Shown one piece after another: positions 20,972 through 33,068 of a stretch of 64,000 bases of DNA (the first letter of the stretch is position 1; the number at the start of each line of letters is the position of its first letter). A program made the translations under genes and the position numbers. The stretch covers positions 1 through 64,000 of the forward strand of contig WIDE01000075.1 in the NCBI GenBank assembly GCA_015039315.1, given 5' to 3'. The notes under the pieces were generated by a model, which saw only the letters and a program-made list of their open reading frames with translations, had not been told where the DNA came from and searched no databases. Source of the stretch: Clavulina sp. PMI_390 (Eukaryota; Basidiomycota; Agaricomycetes; Cantharellales; Hydnaceae).

Positions 20972-23900
20972 GGTCGCCGTTACTTAGAGGCTAGAGCGCA
21001 CACGCAGCAGCAGTAGCAGAGCACAGCAGATACAAGGAGGAAGAGGATGAAAGAGAGAGAGGAGAGAGCTGGTGAGCTGGCGATGTGGTAAGAGAAGAAA
21101 GAAGAAGAGGAAGAGGAGGAGCAATCACAATGTGGGTGGGTGGAGCTCTGTTACTCACCTGTATATGTATTGGGCAATAGAGCTTCTCCAATTCCGCAGT
21201 CCACTGGACGCCGAAGGAGTTGGATAAACAAAGGAAATACCGCCGGCTAAAATATTCACTCCAGAGGCAAACAAGTCTAGGTTTGCACTATTTTTGGGCA
21301 CGAAAGTCTGCTGCGTCTTGGTGGCGAGCTCTTCCGCGCTATTCAGTAACGAAAGTTGTCTCGTGTTGTGCCCGACAGCAAGTATATCCCGAGCCTGCTG
21401 CGCAAAAGACGACAATCTTCCAGAGATTGGCTCGCGCGGTCGACGTCGAGGGTAGTAAAAGAGAAAAGGGAGGTTATGCAAACCAACGACGGGCACCTCT
21501 AGTTGTGGTGGTGAGACAGAGAGATTGCGCGCTCAAGTGGGCTCGGATCAGTTCGCGACGAGGCTCATCACTTTGCAACCGTGGGGACAGCAACAGTGCA
21601 TATATACAGGAGACCACCTTGTCCGTATCTCCCTTCAATCAATTATGACTGATATACCCCACAGCTCCAACTCCCACCAACCAATCGACCGTCAAGTAGC
21701 CTCGTCTGGTTTCCAGATCTGCTGTGCACAACTGCGTCGGCTCAGACCGCCGCACAGGGACTGGACTCGGTGTAAAAAAGGATTATCCTTGCTTATCACC
21801 AAGAACATCTTCACGACCTCGTTTGTCGAGTCTATCTCAAACAACTGCGCGGTCGCGAAGCGACACCCCCAGCCCGCATCGTTCTTCCTTCCATTTCCAT
21901 TTCTGCGTCTACCTTGCTAATAAAACGGGATGACCTACGCAGTATTCGCCGCCAATTTACGTCCAACGAACTCGCTCATTATTAAACTCATCCTATAGAG
22001 GCCGAGACCGAATTTGCGAATGGAGGGGTTTCCGAACGATGACGAGACCGCTTTCATTATGAGAAAAGAATCGATGTCATCCGACCCACCCTTGTGCATG
22101 ATGATTTGCCCACCGTCATCATCACAACCATGCATGTGTTGCTGCATTGCCAACGCTTCCAGAAGGGCTTGGCCCTACCGACATCCCATCCTCCGCGTTC
22201 GAGACCGCTTAGCGCGGATCTTGTCGCTCGAGGTTCTTGATCGACTCGACGACGGCGGTGACTTGGCTGACGGGTCCGATACCTCAATACAGATGCTGTC
22301 CAATGCTCTCCTATATGCGTATTTGCGAGAGCTCGATATGGCTCTACGATGAGGCCCAATCAGGCAGGGGAGCACGTGAAGGCTAGGAACTTGTTCTCAC
22401 ATGGCTCGTCGATCCGTCTACTCCTCTTCCTTTCTTCCACCATGTCTGATCAATCTATGGGTACTAGTTTATAGTCTGATGCTCTCTTGTCGTTTCCCTA
22501 CTTGCTCGGGTTCTCTATAGCGTGCATCGTCTCTTGTAGCGAGCGTGATCTCCTCCCCTCCCTCGGAGCATGACCTCAACGCTAGCTCATCACCTAGCAA
22601 GCCCTCGCGTGCAAACCATCCAATCCCCAGAATGATCGCGCTGCAAACTTCCATGGTATAAGTGGTTGGAAGCAAAAATCTTTCTGGGGACAAGGTCCGC
22701 GCGAGAACAGCAGCAGAGGGTAGAGTTAGCCGTTTGAGATGTCTCCCAAGGGGGGAGGACGTCTCACACCTTGTGCAGCGCCCACGCGTGCTTCTCGGAA
22801 AGTTCTCACTGTTACGGAACAAGACACTCGTCCTCAGAGGGCTTCTTGACTCGCTCTACTCTCTTTCCGACAAGCTCAGCTCCTCACTTCCGCGGGGTTC
22901 ACGAGTTGAATTAGTTGGATCATTCCAGCATAGTGGACGCCCTCTTATCGACGCCTTCCGATTCCTCTCTGGTGTCAGTCACTGCGGGCTCTGAACCTGC
23001 GTCCTTGTTCTTCTTTGCGCTCCTTCCGTCGAGATGCTGGACGAGATCATTTCACGGCTCGCGCAGCTGTCCCTCGGCCTATAGAGCGAGAGCACTATGG
23101 TGTTCAACCTCGTGCAAGCATATAGGCGTTTCTCCCATCTGTCGTTTAGCCCCCTCTAGACTCTGCTACTAATATAATTCGTCGTGCTGCCCTTCTGATA
23201 CACAGCTTGCTGAGATGCGTGAAGCACACACCATGTTCATGTCGCTTGAGCATGGTTGTACTGTACACCCATGCCCGTCTTAGCGAGCTCATTCCCAGGA
23301 TTTGCGCGCAATGTGGCGTCCTTAATGCACACTGGCGCTCCTGAGTAGTCTATTCTTATCTACAGAGCTTCTGGATCTGCCTAAGCGGTCCCTATCGCTT
23401 TACCGCTGACACTCTGATCTATATCGTAACCTGTGCTAGGTCTCTAGTGGGGCTTACGTCAATCTCTTCGTGACTATCCTCCATGAAGCCTCTCTTGACT
23501 GGGATTAGTTATGGCATGCTGGCGTAAGAATCGACAGGACGTGCCGGTGATATTATCTCCTCTACGTGACCTGGCATCGACTAACGAGTCAGTCATAGAA
23601 GGAAATTGGTCTGAGTGCAGGGCACTGTCGAAACACCTGTTGGCCTAGCTTCATAGCACGAATATCTGGAGTCTCAGGGTGTAATGAGACAAGAAACCAA
23701 TCCCTCATCACAAGATTCATGTGAGAATAGAGGTTTTAGTTTCGGAAATACAGGTCTTGGTGATTCCAGATATCCTCCAGCTAGTGAATAGAAACCGACC
23801 TTGGCAGGCCCAGTGTCAGCTTCTTGAATACAATGAATCATTTTCTTGTCTCAGCCGGCGTCAAACAGACGTCGATATCCACACTTCCCCCAATCGTGGC

Positions 23901-25062
23901 ACATTTAGTCCGAGGCTGCTGCGCAGACATCTTTCTCTTGCACCTCTATGTACGTGGCTGATCATCATAGTAGTTGTGGCTTCGAGGCTCGCGGTTCCCG
24001 TCCACCAATATATGAAGCGCCCAGCCTCGCAAGTACATAGCCAATACCAGCCGCCAGGCATGGATGCATTTGGAAGTATTCTGTTTCAGACATTACGGTC
24101 TAGGACTCGTCACCTGGATTGACTGGGCTGTAAGTGAATTTAGAGAGTAACAACTCATCCTAGATAATTTTTGGGTCGTTTAATCTCCATCTCGCGCGAG
24201 GTCGGGAAGGCTTCTCTTGTTACACGACAGCCCACAGGTCCGTGCTACAGCAACCTTGGCTTGACATGCTGAATCGGCACACTGCCCATCTACCTCGCGC
24301 GATCTTGGAGATGATCTTTAGGTGGTGCTGACACAGCAGCTGGCCAAAGAGCCGCAGTTGCGTGTTAGACATGAATAGGGACTCGGTACAATCTTGTGGC
24401 TCTCGATACCTTTGGGTTTGTTTTAGGCGTTCCCCTCCAACTAGTCTGATACGGAGCATAACAAACCTGACGGCGCGGCCTGACTATCTCAGTCTGATTC
24501 TCGCCGAATCTAGCCGCCCTACCTGCCACATAAAACCCTCCCAGCATGTTGGTATGGATGAGATGGCTATTCATCAACTGCCTGCACAGGCTGAGATTTT
24601 GGGGCCGCCTATAATGGCATCTGTTCTCCTAAACCACGCAAGGCTCAAATTTATCCCACGTCCGGAAGGTGCATGCTTGACTTGCTCCAATACCCATTGG
24701 GAATGACTATTCTTCGTACTAGCCTTCGTTCTACCATTTATTCTCTGATCGTTGGTTCATCCGTCCTCGTGCTAGTTAGCTAACAAAATCAATGTGTAGA
24801 GCATACTTTGCAATGGAGTGCCAGATCAGTCAGGTGTCCCTCCTCGCGTAGCTCGCGGATGTTGCCCAGGGGGATCCCCAACAGACGGCATCCGGAGTCC
24901 GTCACTCGTTAGATCCCACATCACTGGACATGTTATCCCTATCCCGACTTAGTCCAGGAGAATTGGCTCCGGTGCGGGCAAGGCCGAGCGAGGGGCTTAA
25001 AAGCCTTCCTGGTTGGACCAGCTGTACTCATCGACATTTCCCTCCCATCACTTTCCTCTACC
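20972..25062. other. Gene-poor region of 4 kb
   Basis: Next to the GT71 gene lie a CT-rich leader and an antisense frame at 21155-21496 that ends in a good splice donor; these may be a 5' untranslated exon. From 22000 to 24800 there are only short, broken frames without recognisable motifs. A frame at 22014-22352 has a plausible helical end but no known similarity. The last 60 bp before 25063 look like a promoter and leader. I see no transposon signature. Confidence 0.4.
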
Positions 25063-26056
25063 ATGGCAGCTGCACAGTTTTACTTTATTGTATCGCCTGA
25101 CCCTGTGACGCGCGCTCCACCCTCTGTAATCCCTGGGCCATTTACATCTATTGAGCTTTTTAATGAGATGACCTTTCGTATAGGATGCGACCGGGCCTCA
25201 TTACTTCGTCAAGTTCGGGGACAATGCAGTGGGCGGACTCACCGCAGGCCAACGCTACAGCTCTAATAACCCATCTTACCAGTAAGAATGCCCTCGACTT
25301 TGCCGGAACCAGCGCAACGGTACTCAACACACAGTTATAGTATGGTGTTCAATCAAAATATACAAGGGGGTTCAGCATACCGCATCCCGAACAGCACTGA
25401 ACAAAGGACAGCCATTGGACGTTTTGTCCAGAAGTATGTGCTCGGGCGTACTCCCTTTGGGGCCATGTTTGGGACGCTGAATTTGACGGAAATTGACAGT
25501 AAGTGGGGTGGTTGTGCATCGTTGCTTGCGAGAATTTCACTGGAAGAATTGTGCAGCTGCTGACGAGTGGTACATCATCCGCCCTGGCCCTGGCGGAGTC
25601 GCGGCCCTCCGGACCTGGCTCACAAATTTCCTCACAGGGGCCGGAGCTGTCCCCGCGGCATTTGCTACTTTGAACTTCAATGCAGCCGGAGCCAACACAG
25701 CAGAACAGGAGGCGTGGGCAAGGACCCGGGAATTGTACACTATGATGGGTCCTGGCGGCGGCGTAGTCGTAGGCCAAGGGTTTAACTAGTCAGTGCGAGC
25801 CGAGATCCCCCAGGCTGAGAATTACTGGAAGCCAGCATTCATCTCCTTCAACGTAATAATCCACGAGTTCGGCCTGTGTTCCTTTGTGGGTAATCACAGC
25901 AGGAGTAGGAGTAGCGAAGTGCTATCATTGTAACAGGACAAAGATTCCAACATGAGTGATGAGGGCCAATTCTGGTTTCTGTGGCGAATAACGACAAACG
26001 CCGACTTACACGGCAGAGCCCGCCTCCCTTACATTTCACAGGTCGAAGAACAATAG
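25063..26056 (+). pseudogene. Zincin-like gene interrupted by a stop codon
   Basis: Exons 25063-25125, 25184-25281, 25335-25498 and 25557-25789 splice cleanly into 185 aa (GPHYFVKFGDNAVGGLT, ADEWYIIRPGPGGVAALRTW, MMGPGGGVVVGQGFN) and then meet a TAG. The same frame continues past the stop with SVRAEIPQAENYWKPAFISF and NVIIHEFG. After a probable intron, a further open stretch at 25937-26056 reads DKDSNMSDEGQFWFL and ends in TAG. IIHEFG followed by an Asp/Asn/Met-Ser segment looks like a worn zinc-metalloprotease active site (HExxH, then N-M-S), with the second His replaced. I read this as a recently inactivated gene or one ending early; the family is unnamed to me. A functional 185 aa product is possible. 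Confidence 0.55.
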
Positions 26057-26897
26057 CCGAATTGGACGTAGTTACAGCATAATATGCAAGGGTAGCAGCC
26101 CATCAGGGTGGGTAATTGGCGGCAGGTCGGGGATAATCAACTCGCGACGATCTACGGTACGGTTCTATCCCTGATTATGAGCTTGCAAAACCAATTCAAA
26201 GTTATTGAAGCATATTCTTATGGGCATAGATCATTCGGCGGCAACAATAACGAAATATAGAGATGTATCGTCAGAGTTTCTGCCAGTCCGACTGTTTATA
26301 TGGTTGTAATTCCATCCGGCATATGTATAGGTGCAGAGTGCATTGGAATCCACACTGTAATTCATGCCTATGGGACGCATATTTGATAAGGCTTCGGGAC
26401 AGCGGCTCTTGATATCAACGTGGATAAAGGCAAGCGGGCAGCCTTCACTGCCAAGGCGCCAAAACTCAGGGCTGGCGATGCCGCTTCGCGTGCCTGAACC
26501 TCCGGATCCGCGAATCCGAGACCGAAGAATGTCACAATATTCTTGAGCATCCACCGTGTGCTATCTTGTCAAGAGGAAACTGTCATAGCGAACAACCACT
26601 TTCTACCAGGCTTCAAGGGAGCATCTTCGCGGTCGAAACCTTCTCTTTGACGCATTTGACGCGCGATGCACATTCCTACACGAGATCTATATGGTGCCAC
26701 GCTTACGTGAACACGCTAATGGCAAGGCTTGGGCGATTTCCTGCAGCTAACACCTCAGCCGCGAGGTGGCAATGCCTAGCCATGGAGTCAGGAAGTGGAT
26801 ACGTTACGAGGACGACACCTGGTCACTCAGGAGGACTGGCTGATTTCAAATTATTGTTTATTGTTTGCCCCTCCTAACAATTTCACTCCATGCCTTC
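26057..26897. other. Intergenic region before the epimerase-GT47 gene
   Basis: Short antisense frames at 26231-26554 show no recognisable motif. The end of the stretch is the promoter of the next gene; no clear TATA box. Confidence 0.4.
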
Positions 26898-29800
26898 ATG
26901 CCCACCTCACGTTTTGTTGAGGTCCCAGTGGATTCGTGGAGCAATCTACTTGGTCGTTTGTCTTGGGATCTACGAGGGTTTACTTCTCAGTGTGTGTATT
27001 CACGAGCGCTCGCCCATCTTCCGTGACATCTCAGTCAAATTTGCAGTTCTCGACCCCTGCTTCAAGCCGGGTGGACCAGGATTTTTCCTACCATCCTGGG
27101 TCATCCGGAAGCGATGATGGCAGCTATATATATCCTGGGGCCTCGACGCAGAAAATAGCTACAGGACGTGTTCTTGTTACGGGAGGTGGGGGCAACATCG
27201 GTGAGCCTTGCCACAACTCATCCGCTTTCTGACACCCAGAGTATCTGAGACCCTACCGTTTACACAGGTAAAGATATTGTTCGTCGCCTCCTCGCATCCA
27301 ATACCCCAGTGACTATTATCGACACTCTCTTCTATCCCAACGAACTTTCCCACCCGAGTCGGGACTTGGAGAATCAATCGCTACTTCGAGTTCATGTTGA
27401 CGACATCCGAAACACCACCGCTCTTGCATCTGCTCTCACTCCAGATGTCGTCGGAATCGTTCACCTTGCCGCCGTGTCTCGCGTAGCCTGGTGCGTGCAG
27501 AATCAAAATGACTGCATAGACGTGAATGAACGAGGGACAGAACTCGTGTTCGATGCTTTGACGCGACTGAATACGAAAGATCACGGCAAGCGATGGTTCA
27601 TCCTTGCAAGCTCGCGAGAAGTGTATGGTGACGCCGGGTCCGGTAACCTTGTCACTTTTCGAGAGGATGCCGAAAAGAAGCCTGTCAATGCTTATGGCGC
27701 ATCGAAGCTAGCAGCGGAGCGAATCGTCCAGAGACATATAGAGGACTTGATACGCAAGGCCGACTCTTCGGCCGGAAGCATCCATGCCGCTGCCCTCAGA
27801 CTGTCTAACGTCTATGGTGGTCTGCAGGATCACCTTGAGCGGCTCGTGCCTTCTATTACAACACAAGCCCTGTCGCATCAGGTCATCCAGATCTCCGGGG
27901 GCGAGCAAGACGTAAGCATGTCATATTTATACATCTCCCTGGGTAGCCGCTAACCAAACCGACTCTAGTTTGACATGCTCCATATAGACGATTGTATTGA
28001 TGCATTCATGCTCGCTATTTTACATCTCACTGCTTCCGTGCGATCCCCTAGCAAGTGGTCATTCTCCCCATTCTCCTCCCCAACATTCTCATTCGAAGCT
28101 TATAATATTGCGTCTGGCTTCTCTGCCAAGATACCCTCTCTTGTTGATACTATCGTCAGCCTGACACGCTCCGAGTCCCCGGTCCGATACATCACAGCCG
28201 ATGATCGTTACCCCAACGTTTATCGTGGCGATACGACCAAGGCAAGGAGCACACTTGGGTTCAAGGCACTTATTAGCGTGCAGGAGGGACTAAAGCTGTT
28301 TGTAACGGCACGGCTTCGACATATGTCCTTGTTCCTTTCTCGAACCATTGAAGAAACCTGCCCGGGGTCAAACCCGCATTCAATTGACACCAAGCACCAG
28401 CTCAACCTCAACATGTCAAAGTTAGACGGCTGTCTTGTGCACGTCGATTTAGACGTACAAGGCGAGTTTGTTGGGCTTGAGCCACCAGATTTCCAACAAA
28501 ATAGTGATCATTGGTCGATTAGGCCGCTACATGCGCCCGATCAGAGGGATCCATGGGCCACCAGCCTGTTGGTGGTGTCAACCTCACAACCTATTTTGAT
28601 CAAGGATGAAGATCAAGAGAACTCACGGATGCTCATACGACTGAGGGGGTCAGAAAAAGAAGTATTTGCTGACGGCAAGCCTTCTTACCTTGGCGTCTGG
28701 AGGAACAGCGACGATGATCCAATCAATCCTGGTCTGATCACACTAGGAAGGATTTTTGATTCTGATCTCACCACCACATCAACGAGTCGGCGTCCTCTGG
28801 TTGACTGGGAGCTGCATGTCAATCCTGACCCTGGCGAAGGTAGCGTTCGTCTGGTGCTGCCTGGCACAAATCCTCCCCTCCAACTGATGAACCCTACATA
28901 TATTGGAGGGAACTTCTCGCTCACCAGGGTCGATGACGAGTTGAAACATGTCTGGAATATCAAGCTGAGTCCGGTTTGCTGCCCGAGCCCAGCACCTTGG
29001 CCATTTTCCCGTGATGATCGTAAGTGCCGCATCATGAGCTGAATGTTGACTATCTGACTTATTATATCTTTCAGCAATTGAATGGAGTATAGAATATCAA
29101 CGCACATCTTTAGCACGTCCATTCCATGCTTCACCCAGAAAGGCTCTATGCCATCGCCTTGCTCGTGCTCAAAGAAGGGTTGAAGCCAATCTCGCTGCAT
29201 TGCCTTTGACCGCTACCCAAAACCCCCAGCCACTTTCTCGAAGGATGAGCCGGCTTCCGACCGAATGGGCTCATGCCAATCTCCCTGCATGCTCAAACAT
29301 ATGTGACGACGATCATCCGTCAGTGTGCGTGGACACAGGAGACTGCCAATGCGTGCTTTCCTCATGCGTCCCAAGGAAGAGGTTCCCGTTCTCAGATCAT
29401 GCGTACAAGAATGACCTGTCGTTCCCTCAGTCTTCGGCCAACCTGGAGGGTTTGGCAGAGAGAATGGCGCGAGTGTCATGGATGTCTGTTGTTCGACCAC
29501 AAGTTGCTTCATATCTCTCCACCCATCCCCGCTATCCTAAGATTCATGTTGCTCCTCTCTCGCCCTCCAGTGCCAGTATACTAGCGGTCTCGTAGGGGCT
29601 GATGGCGAGAGGGTGAAGCCTGATAAACTGTCAGATATGCATTGCTTTAGTGCTGATGCACAGCTGGAGAAAGGCCTGATTCGGATGGGCAGCGTGCCGG
29701 CAAACGTTGCCGAAATGGTATTTGTCACTCATTATCAGAATCTAGGGTTGGTAAGTGTCATACCCTTGTTCAAGCAATGTATGGGGGAGGTAAGCAGGGG

Positions 29801-30969
29801 AGTACTGATACTTATTATATGGTTTCGTAGTCAAACGAACCTATCGGTACATACCAGTGGGCTCGTGAGAATGTTGAAGGGTTTGATGACTCGAAGGCCG
29901 TAATTCCGTTCACGGAGGACTGGGGCCAATGTCTTGATTTTGCGTGGTATGTCCTCTCATGCTCATGGTGCCAAGATGTCTTGAAGGCACAGTGCTTAAC
30001 TCGGGCTATATAGGGATGTGTGGTGGATGCGCGACTTGATGGGCTTGAAATTACCTCCGTTGATGAGATCAACTACAGCGTGGAGCGTGATGGGTGATTT
30101 GAATAGTATCTGTTACCGTCCACATCAAGACGTTGTGTACGTTGCATTTGTCCCAGAGTCATCGTCCTGATATTCCTCACATTTGCATCCAACAGAATAC
30201 CACCTCGCACTTGCCTTTCCCCAAAACTGTTGAATCACTTCTCTTCCGCCTCTTCTGTCAAGCCTGCTCGCGTGAGACACGTGCTTGCCACCTTCAGCGG
30301 CTCCCTCTGGGGCACGGGTCGGCTCAATCGTGAGCGACTCATTTGTCCTAGATCAGGATGGCATTCAGGCGAACAGCCGACCCGAAGACTGCAAGGATTG
30401 GAACAGCAAGGCCCAGACCTTACAACAATATGGGGTGGGCTGGGGGGATACGATTACATGGGCATCTTGAACAACACAATATTCTGCCCGCAGCCAGCGG
30501 GGACTACTGGTGCGCACCTATGAAATCTAGTCTAATATGCGCTACTTCTAACATGACTGTTGAACCTCGTTTCATGAGTTTAGGCTGGGCAACACGTCTT
30601 GTGGACTCGATCTTTGCCGGTTGCATCCCTGTGCTTATTGGGCACGCCACGCACCCTCCATATTTTGATGTCCTGGACTGGTCCAAGTTCTCAGTGCGGG
30701 TCGAACCCTCAGAACTCTCCCAACTTGAGGATATCCTCCTTTCTCGCTATACCGTCCACGACATTGAGAGACTACAGGTAAACTTGATGCTTGTTCGAGA
30801 CGCATTCGTTTACCCTCTAGATGATATGACGGAAAAAGAGGCACAAGAGATGGTGTTGGGTGGCCAGGAAGACAATGCGAAGCGAGGCCCGCTCTTTTGG
30901 GCACTGCATTCCACGAGATTGAAGATGCTGACGATGTGGCCTGTGGGCGACTTACCCGATCGGCCGTGA
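26898..30969 (+). CDS. NAD-dependent sugar epimerase - exostosin (GT47) fusion protein
   Basis: Bifunctional-looking protein of about 1,150 aa. Exons: 26898-26977, 27067-27200, 27268-27911, 27969-29019, 29075-about 29502, about 29571-29750, 29831-29946, 30014-30136, 30196-30509 and 30584-30969. Residues 58-430 are an extended SDR/nucleotide-sugar epimerase: GRVLVTGGGGNIG dinucleotide site, ASSREVYGD, catalytic YGASK (Tyr about 214, Lys about 218), RLSNVYGG and HIDDCIDAF. A beta-rich middle domain of unknown type follows (about 440-640). Next is a cysteine-rich EGF-like segment CDDDHPSVCVDTGDCQC, then an exostosin domain with FTEDWGQCLDFAW, YRPHQDVVIPPRTC, FCPQPAGTTGWATRLVD and SIFAGCIPVLIG. 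It could make and transfer a sugar in one polypeptide. Uncertain points are the first exon (a rival frame from 26890 encodes a membrane anchor) and the donor of the intron ending at 29570. Confidence 0.82.
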
Positions 30970-31426
30970 GCTTCTGGGCCTGCCATACATAAACCACTCT
31001 GTATACATATATTCGTAATGCTTACCCTAATTGTGACAACTTCATCCGTCCTTCAGACTGGTTGCAATTGTTGATGTGGCTTTGGTAAAGTTCCCACGAT
31101 TCCTAATTCGCACTCTCCATGTTCAGCACATCCCCTCCGTCACGTTGCTTCCCGAAGCAAGAGCGAGTCGTGGCAGCAACTGCCTCCCACCAATATCTGA
31201 CTATGCACGTCTGTCCGTGAATATGGGCACTTGTAGGTTCTCAATATATGGGGACGACGGAACCCGGAATGAGGCTCCGTGAGTTCCTCACCGTAATCGA
31301 CTTAACGATATCATGATGTCGTCAGCTTGCGCTATCCGTCACGTTTCCGGAACACCTGTAGATACCCTCCCTCTATAAATCTAGGAGCGTTTGCTTGTGA
31401 CTTGAGTTTTTGTCGGTGCAGCCTCA
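30970..31426. promoter_or_regulatory. Promoter region of MDR reductase copy A
   Basis: About 450 bp. Several blocks match the upstream region of reductase copy B (36040-36340): a TTCCCACGAT block near 31090, an AACCCGGAATGAGG block near 31260 and a GTCGTCAGC block near 31320. This suggests the promoter was duplicated with the gene. Confidence 0.6.
31374..31380 (+). promoter_or_regulatory. TATA box of MDR reductase copy A
   Basis: TATAAAT about 50 bp before the start codon; copy B has TATAAAG in the corresponding place. Confidence 0.55.
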
Positions 31427-32846
31427 ATGGCTGACCAGTCTCGGCCATACTCCACTATGTTGTCTTCTCTCCCAAAGTCGCATAAAGCGCTCGTGGCTCA
31501 GACATACCCCGGCACTCCTGTTGTAGTGGAAAGGCCCACCCCTACCGAGGCAGATCTGGCTGAGGGCCAGATGATCGTCAAAGTTCACGCTGGTATGTCT
31601 TCCATTGATTGGTTTGGGACATACGACGAGTTCTTACCTTAGATTCAGTTGCCGTTAATCCTGTTGACGCGATGCTTACGCGGGTCCCTTGGTCCTTCCT
31701 CAAGACGATGCCTTTTTCTGTGAAGCTTCCAGAGGAACCGGTGCCTCTCGTATTGGGCGGCGATATGTCCGGCGAGGTCGTTGCGATTGGTCCTGGGGTG
31801 ACGACGTTCGCCATTGGGGATCGGATGTGAGTTTCCACCTAGCTAGGGTGTGTTACGGAGTTTGCTGCTAACACCAAGCCCGCCGCAATGATAGACTCGC
31901 AGCTGGGAAGACCGCAGATAACAACTGCCAGACATTCCAGCAGTACGCTGTCACTCTCGCGAAGTACACGTCAAAGGTTTGCGTCATCTCATCTGTTTAC
32001 CATATTGTCGACTGAACTCTCTGTCCATGGACGCTTTCAGATGCCATCTACGATGAACTTCGATGCCGCGGCTACGATCTTGCTCACTTTCAAGACCGTC
32101 GCAACCGGCATGTTTCTAGGCAGCGGCATCGCTCCCCCTTGGCAAGGCGGAGCTGGAAAGGAGGCAGGGAACGGAATCCTGGTCTTTGGGGGCAGCACGT
32201 CAGTGGGCCAATACGCTAAGCATATCGTGCTCGTGTCTTTTCTTCTACTACGAAAGTTTACTGTTCATGTCTTTACGCTAAAATATTCCGGTTCGCGTTG
32301 AAATTATCCTTCTCTCTAGGAATACAACTTGCCAAATTGGCCGGCTTCTCTGCTATCATTACTACTGCCTCCTCCCAGCACGCCGACTATCTCAAGTCTC
32401 TTGGAGCCACGCATGTTGTCAACCACAATACCTCTGCTGAAGAATATACCTCTTTGGCCAGCAGCACAAGCCACCCAATCACTGCCGCCGTCCTAGCCAT
32501 CACGACCGAGGAGTATCTGGTGACCGCACTTGCGGTGCTTCCACCCAAGACTGGCAAACTCATAATCAGCATGCCTCAGCTCGCGTCGCGTGCGATGGAG
32601 CTTGGCGCACCGTACGGCATCACACCCTCCATCATGGCCGCCTCACCCTATTCGGATCGCACGAAGAATTTCATTGCAGACGCGAATGCAGCACTCTCAG
32701 GGTACCTCGCGGACGGCTCGATCGTCCCCAACCGCGTGCAGCTCGTGCTCGGTGGGTTGTCAGGCATCCCAGAAGCGATGAACCTGTTGAGCGAAAAGAA
32801 GGTTAGCGGGGTGAAGCTTGTGGCGAGGCCTTTCGAGACAGTGTAG
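31427..32846 (+). CDS. Zinc-type/CipB-like MDR oxidoreductase, copy A (splice donor damaged)
   Basis: NAD(P)H-dependent reductase of the medium-chain dehydrogenase superfamily, likely acting on small carbonyl or enoyl substrates in the cytosol. Exons: 31427-31592, 31649-31826, 31895-31976, 32041-32215 and 32320-32846; 375 aa if all are joined. The N-terminal GroES-like fold has VAVNPVDAMLTRVPW and GGDMSGEVVAIGPGV. The nucleotide fold has FGGSTSVGQYAIQLAKLAG. Zinc-binding cysteines are lacking, as in quinone-reductase-like members. Exon lengths 2-5 equal copy B. The fourth intron begins CT where copy B has GT, and no other donor restores the frame, so correct splicing is doubtful and the product may be truncated near SVGQYA. 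The gene may be on its way to becoming a pseudogene. Confidence 0.8.
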
Positions 32847-33068
32847 TCCTGAGGCCGATAGCTTTATCCATTCATGTGCCATAGTGATTTCTGTTGTACG
32901 AAATATGTCGTCCCTCGCCGAGTCTGTAAGTTACCCAACAAGTGATGAAAATGGAAGTGGGTTTGTGTTCTGATACCGATATTAGGCTTATGGCCTTGTA
33001 GCCACTCAGATAGCTATATACATTTGCACTGTTCCCACCGCACTAGCTCACTACCCAGCATCGTATTT

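Noticed and set aside
22014..23000. Possible decayed gene or transposon
   Set aside because: Short frames show helical-looking segments but no shared motif, reverse transcriptase, transposase or terminal repeats.
21000..25000. Search for tRNA genes in the gene-poor stretch
   Set aside because: I found no paired A-box/B-box or cloverleaf that I could support by eye.
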